This document shows, piece after piece, positions 58,801 through 64,000 of a DNA stretch of 64,000 nucleotides (the stretch's first letter is position 1; every line of letters begins with the position of its first letter). The position numbers and the translations under genes were made by a program. This stretch comes from Gyrodactylus bullatarudis (lineage: Eukaryota; Platyhelminthes; Monogenea; Gyrodactylidea; Gyrodactylidae). The notes under the pieces were generated by a model. That model was not told the DNA's origin. It did no database searches and worked only from the letters and a program-made list of their open reading frames with translations. The DNA lies in the NCBI GenBank assembly GCA_012064415.1, contig SSNU01000078.1, positions 1-64,000 on the forward strand, in the 5' to 3' direction.

Positions 58801-61800
58801 GTTTGGATAGAAGCAGCAACCCAGGTACTTTTCTCCCTTTCTGTATGTAACGGGGGTCTGATTGCAATGTCAAGTTTTAATAAATTCAAAAACAATTGCT
58901 ATTCGTGAGTGTATTCTGTTTGATGTTTCTCATACATTAATTACATTTTTAATCCGTTCGAGAAGTCATCATTGGAGGAGATTAGCGAATAAAGTCTTAA
59001 GATTTCCTAAAATTCTCATTATTCACTTGACACATGATTTATTGAGTTTATAATTTATGAATTTTTCAACTTTGCTCAATTCCAAAAGTACATTCAACTT
59101 ACGACTATCTTAAGGAAGATTTTATATTCTTTAGGGTTATACAAAATTCGACTAAATTTTCAGGGGTAGACTCGGAATCTGCTCAAAATTTACCTTGACT
59201 TTCCCCAACAAGCAGTTTCTAAAAGAATCTTTAGTAAAGATTTCGTTAATGAATAGAGACATATATTTGGTTAAATTTTGTAGGGATGTTGTTATTATAA
59301 CAATCATTAACCTCGCAACATGCCTATTTGCTGGTGCAGTTATTTTCGCTAATTTGGGTGTAATGGCACATGACAAGAATGTCACAATCTCCGAAGTTGC
59401 AAAAGCTGGTGAGTTTTATTCTAAAAACTGGTGCAATATATATTTTTTGATAATCTAATTTTGAGCTAATAATGTAATGATAAATTATAGGTCCTGGACT
59501 TGTATTTATTGTCTATCCTGAATCTTTAATGAGACTCCCAGGAGGGCCGATCTGGTCGGCTGTATTTTTCCTAATGATGTTAACCCTCGGGTATGGTTCG
59601 CAGTTTTCAATTGTCGAATGTGTACTCTCAGGAATTCTTGATGAAGCAAGAAAATTCAAGGTTCATCTCACGAAAAGTCGAGAAATTTGCTTTAGGTGAG
59701 TAAATAAATGATTTAATGAACCCTCCTTTTTTCTTAAGATCATCTAAAATTTTGATCCCATTTTAATTTTTTCGATCTGATCGGATCATAATGAAAATCT
59801 CACCAAGTAATCAACCAATAAGCCTTAAAAGATCTTTGAATTTTCTGAGAAATCCATATTATTTCTTAAAAGAAATCAGCTTTTTTCATTTTCAGTTCAA
59901 CACACCGAAGATTGGATCTCGTTTGATCTTGATTTTCTCGATCACTTCGATAGTTATATAATTTTCAATCACAGTTTTAGAAACTTGATTGAATCTGGAA
60001 TCGAATTCATATTTTTTTGGTGGAAAAGATACAAGGATAATACAAATGTCAAATTTTCATGTTTCACCTCGATTTTTGTCATTTTCAAACGGATTTTTTA
60101 GGGGTCTAAAGTATTTAGCGTTGTCATGCTTCCCCACCCTGTCCTTCATATTCCAACATATATTCAGATATAATAATCTTCCATTTTGCAAAAATAAACC
60201 GGTCGATCAATATCAGGTTATTTGATCAAAAGTATTATTCATTATTGGACTCATTTTTCGAATTTTATATTTTAATAAATAAAAATTCTAATAATAATTA
60301 AATTACACGATTGAAATTCTTTTTCACTTAGAATTGCCATATGCTCGCTTAATTTCCTTATAGGATTGCCCCTGATATGTGGTGGAGGATCATACTTACT
60401 ATCCCTAATTGATCATACAATCTTTGGCTTTCCAATGTTGATTATTGGCCTTGGAGAGCTGGTTGTTGTCTCTTATTGTTATGGTAAGTCAATATTTTAA
60501 TAGTCAACATCCTCTGAACGTAATTTTATTCGATAAAATTTACTCTATTGATATTGTGAATATCTAAATTCAAACAACTATAGAAGGAAACTATATTTAT
60601 TTATTATTTTACCTTTTTCTCTGGATTTCAGTTAATCTTGTTACTCGGTTTCAAGATTACCTGATAATCTCAAGAATCCCGGGAATCCTCTTACTAATAT
60701 TAAGTTTAGCTGATAATTTAATACATTTTTAGACATTTAATACAGAAAGGAAAATCATCTAGTTTATCCTTAACACCCCTAGAACTTTTTCAGAATCTCT
60801 TTTTAGAAGTGTTACACATCAATAGAACCTTAGATAGCAATAGAAATGAAAACTATACCTATTTGATAATCTCTAGAATTATAATCTTAAACTTTGCTTC
60901 AGATTCATTTTCAATCCGTACAAAATTGATTAACCAATCAGTTTATCAAATTTTATTGAAAATCTTTGTATCTGCTAAATTCCTTCAAAATAATCCTTTC
61001 CAGTTCTTCTCCAATTTTCTTACTAGTAAGAAGTTTAACTAAATTGTCAGGGAGTTTTGAGACTATCAAGAGTAACAACCGTAACATATATACAGCATAA
61101 GGCAACTCATGTCAGCCAAATCATTAACTATTGAATAGCCTTCAATCATAGTCATATTTTAGAGTTAATTCAAATTATTTACATCTTTGACATGTGTTAA
61201 ATTAAAATTGTTTATAGTTGTTAGAGGAAAGTCCAAATGTTGTTACAGACACTCAAGTATATTGTACAATGTACATAGAAGAGGACCCATTATATTTTTG
61301 TATCTTGGAGCGTTAAAGCAATATATTTGGCATGTAATAAGCTGCTGAGTATGTCCGAAATAGAGCTCATTCTTGTAAAAACCTTTGGACTTTTCTTTTT
61401 CCTTCAGTTAAAAGACCTTGTATCGAAAGACTTGGGAGGAATTTTTTAAATTCTACTTATTTCAATCCTATTCATGAATTCGTTTTCTATTTTCTTAGCT
61501 TTTCTAGGATTATTTTTATAAAAGGTTGTTTAATAAATCCTTGAATTTACCAAGTTAGCAAGTTCTGATATTCAAGAAAATAAATAATTTTTTTTCATCC
61601 ATGAAAAGGTGTCAAACAGTTTTGTCGAGATATAGCACTGATGATTGACAAAGAACCAAATTTGTATTGGAAATCGACCTGGCTGGTTATAACCCCAATC
61701 AGTATTATGGTTCTCCTGTGTTTTGCTTTTCAAAGAGGCTTTTGTCTCTTACCAAATGGTGAATTTTATCCAATTGGATACCAATTTCTTGAGGTTACAA

Positions 61801-62918
61801 TTGCTTTTGGGGTCATTGCTAGCATCCCTATTTGGTTTCTATACAAATACTGTAAGGAAGGTGGCTTGATTGTAAGTTCCTTCAGACTTGTCATTCCAAG
61901 TTTATAAAAAGTTTACTCCAGAGTCCAATTTCTTATTTAAAGCTAATTGATGGGAAAATTAAAATTCGCAATATTTGCTTCCAGAAAATCGTTTTTTATT
62001 TAATGATGAAATTCAATCTTGCCAAAATTAGACCATTTTTTCAATTTCGAAAATGCGCCTAATTTCAAAAGGTTTTAAGCAATTCGATACAAAAGTTTCG
62101 GATCACCATTAGACGAAAAAATTCATGAATATTGCCATCTCCAAGAAAAAGTTAAACTTCTGAATTTTGGATTATTTTCCTTTGTTCAAATGGTTCGATT
62201 CGCACAGTGAAGAATTTCCGTGAACTTTTTTAGGCGAATTGGAATTCTTTATCTAATTTTGATACCAAATATGAGCATTTAATTGCTTCAAATCACAGAA
62301 ATCAATTTTAATTTGAGCACAAATGTTTAATAAATGAAAAATTGAGGCATTTCCAATATTAATAGAAATAGCCTTTTTTCCGGAAAATATTTTGGCTCAT
62401 TCCATAATGGGATCCAAAAATTATTTATGTTCCTGACTATCCGAAGAAAAAATTCTCATCTTCATGTTTTATACATTCGTTAGCACTAGTTTTATTAAGT
62501 TTATTTTGATTTTCCAAAAGTTTTCAAATTACGTAAAAATGCTTTTTAATGATAACAGGTTCTGAGAGAAATCATAAAGCCAGTTTACACATGGGGTCCT
62601 GCCGATGATCAGTATAGGCAAGAATTTCATAGACGTCTAATTTCATCCCTTACGAAGAGCAGTTCTACTCTACGAGAAGACTTGACTTTGGAGATTATGT
62701 CAGAGGATAAAATTGAAGAGGTCAAAAACAACTTCTACCAGTCGAAATTGATGATTGCTGAAAAGATGACGGAGGCTCACACGAAAAAACTCAGTAAAAT
62801 AGGTTCTTGCAATGAACAATCCTTGAATTATAGCTCAAATAGTCCCACAGAGTCATGTAAAATATCAAAAGAGAAGAGTTCAGGTGGCAATGATGAAGTG
62901 GGTTTGACTTTTCTCTGA
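55854..62918 (+). CDS. SLC6 (Na+/Cl--dependent) neurotransmitter/amino-acid transporter
   Basis: Nine exons, 664 residues: 55854-56310, 57385-57445, 57507-57639, 58666-58904, 59284-59408, 59491-59695, 60332-60483, 61609-61871, 62559-62918 (1995 nt, all phases kept). It should be a 12-helix plasma-membrane symporter. TM1 has the signature A-V-G40-L-G-N-V-W-R-F-P-Y; G40 replaces the aspartate of monoamine transporters, pointing to an amino-acid or similar zwitterionic substrate. The long second extracellular loop keeps the disulfide pair C141/C150 and has N-C-T and N-M-S glycosylation sites. TM6 reads A-T-Q-V-L-F-S-L-S-V-C-N-G-G, with F-N-K-F-K-N-N-C-Y after it. About 110 residues follow TM12 (after T-W-G-P), hydrophilic and not conserved. 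Subfamily (glycine, proline or insect-type nutrient) is not decided. AATAAA lies at 63143-63148. Introns carry MITE and non-LTR debris. Confidence 0.95.
56484..57040. mobile_element. MITE, family B, in SLC6 intron 1
   Basis: Starts aaagttggttgatatgaagt and follows family B through cttgtgatcaacctctaact and atcattaaaatttttcgg, the stretch that is interrupted by piggyBac in the 13618 copy. The right inverted end is missing; the sequence passes into aaagtccctaaccctaaccc. Confidence 0.65.
58252..58566 (-). pseudogene. Non-LTR reverse transcriptase C-terminal fragment in SLC6 intron 3
   Basis: The minus-strand frame of 104 codons contains I-L-S-H-F-D-Y-V-A-G, S-C-L-G-P-H-S-Y-K and P-L-W-L-R-R-I-A-T-A, the thumb/C-terminal part of a CR1/Jockey-like reverse transcriptase. 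It is opposite to the SLC6 gene and holds no catalytic motif. It resembles the 32822-33124 fragment closely enough to be the same family. Confidence 0.65.
61941..62467. mobile_element. MITE, family A, in SLC6 intron 8
   Basis: Begins agctaattgatgggaaaatt and ends aattctcatcttcatg, with the family's internal blocks (ccaaaattagaccat, tcgaaaatgcgcctaattt, ggttttaagcaattcgatac). The ends are diverged relative to the 2331-2955 copy. Confidence 0.55.
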
Positions 62919-63785
62919 ATTTTGATTTAATTGACAATATTTTTCTTATTGCGAAGGTTATATCGCCACTTTAATGTTACTGTATTTGTCAGCAAGATTT
63001 TTCCAGAGAACGAGTTTATATTTTAGAGAAGCATAAAGAATTCGTTTCAAACTATATTCCCAGACTCGAAAGAGACCGATAAACTTTGTTGTCTGTTTAA
63101 ATCAACTACCTTTCGTACATTTTCATATATCTGTCTGTTTCAAATAAAGCATGTATTATTCAAGATTTCCAATTTTTAAAATTTCATTTATATTCTCCTA
63201 ACAGTTCAAATGACCTAATTGAATTATAATACATTGTATTCCTTAGTTTCTGAATACAGTAATCTGTACACGTTTTCGAGGTATCTCACAAAATTGCTAG
63301 AATCCAGGAATTAATCTTACGTTTTTCGAGTGTTTCTCAATGAACTTATCCAAGTAAAAAACATGAATTTCTGTAGAAATAAATATTTATCCTTGCAATG
63401 AAAACATTATGAATTATGTTTTATGATTCCATAATGAATAAAACATTATCAGATCAAATTTATAAAACATGATTTAGAATTTACAAATCATAATTTTTTG
63501 ATTAATTTGAGACTAGAGAGAGAATACTCAACAAAATCGTAGGGGGGAGTAGGTGGACTGTAATGATACTACAGTGTAGTATTACCAGTCTGACTGAGCA
63601 CATCATTATTTATTGAATTATTCATGAATTTGAGTAAAGTTAAATGAGTGTCAGGAAATATTCTCTCTCGACCATAGGGACTACTTCATCTCCTTTCATT
63701 CCTTTTCGAAAGATGACGTTAGTAAATTTTTGATCTGAAAAAATTTTTTTTGATCTTTTTCGAATTTTTTTTGACTCTAAAACTA
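62919..63785. other. SLC6 3' UTR and intergenic DNA
   Basis: SLC6 poly(A) signal AATAAA at 63143-63148, 225 bases past the stop. The remaining sequence holds nothing recognised. Confidence 0.55.
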
Positions 63786-64000
63786 AAGCTAGTTGACATG
63801 AAGATGGGAATTTACTATTTTTACAAAAAACTCCATATTTTTCTTAGGATTTAAAGAAAGAAATAATTTTTTGAATTCGAAGCAGTTAAGTGATGATATT
63901 TGTGATAAACATTCGACGAAAAATTCAAATTTGGCCATAGAGATAGCGAAGATCTTACTGTTTCCTAGAAAAAGTTAGACTTCAAGATTTTGGATAATTT
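63786..64000. mobile_element. MITE, family A, left end, cut by window edge
   Basis: Starts agctagttgacatgaagatg, the canonical family A end, and continues with the family interior (gaattcgaagcagttaagtg). The right end lies beyond the window. Confidence 0.6.

Overview
The window is AT-rich animal nuclear DNA: intron-split genes with GT-AG sites, metazoan-only families (NAB co-repressor, P2X receptor, SLC6 transporter, F5/8 type C proteins) and many decayed transposons (piggyBac, Ty3/gypsy, non-LTR, Penelope-like, MITE and foldback elements). The gene set and composition fit an arthropod, perhaps a crustacean such as a copepod, but no single sequence settles the species; this is inference.

Layout. 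1-20.3 kb: one minus-strand gene in ten exons for a 626-residue secreted protein with two discoidin (F5/8 type C) domains and a third galactose-binding-like domain. Its 10.6 kb second intron holds a 267-bp-arm palindrome, a 5'-truncated piggyBac inside a MITE, and foldback elements. 20.3-38 kb: no host gene seen; a broken piggyBac at 23.1-25.1 kb split by a foldback element with an inverted duplication, a piggyBac left end at 30.2 kb, a non-LTR fragment at 32.8 kb, a gypsy pol fragment at 34.1-36.1 kb and a Penelope-like GIY-YIG fragment at 37.1 kb. 38-46 kb is the gene-dense part: P2X receptor (minus), a possible 41-residue small ORF (minus), an unrecognised two-exon gene (plus), NAB (minus) and an intronless Rab/Ras-like GTPase (plus) sharing a head-to-head promoter with NAB. 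46-55.8 kb: MITEs, Penelope-like and non-LTR fragments, including a long reverse transcriptase ORF. 55.85-62.9 kb: complete SLC6 transporter in nine exons (plus).

All multi-exon models were joined by eye; in each, exon lengths sum to a multiple of three and every junction keeps phase and family alignment. Intron size is strongly bimodal: several introns are only 29-64 nt (two in P2X are 29 and 30 nt) while others are 1-10 kb and filled with repeats. No functional link between neighbouring genes is evident beyond the NAB/GTPase shared promoter region. No unmistakably new biological system was found; the best leads are the ultra-short P2X introns, the foldback insertion with inverted target duplication, the MITE carrying a truncated piggyBac, and the divergent intronless GTPase.
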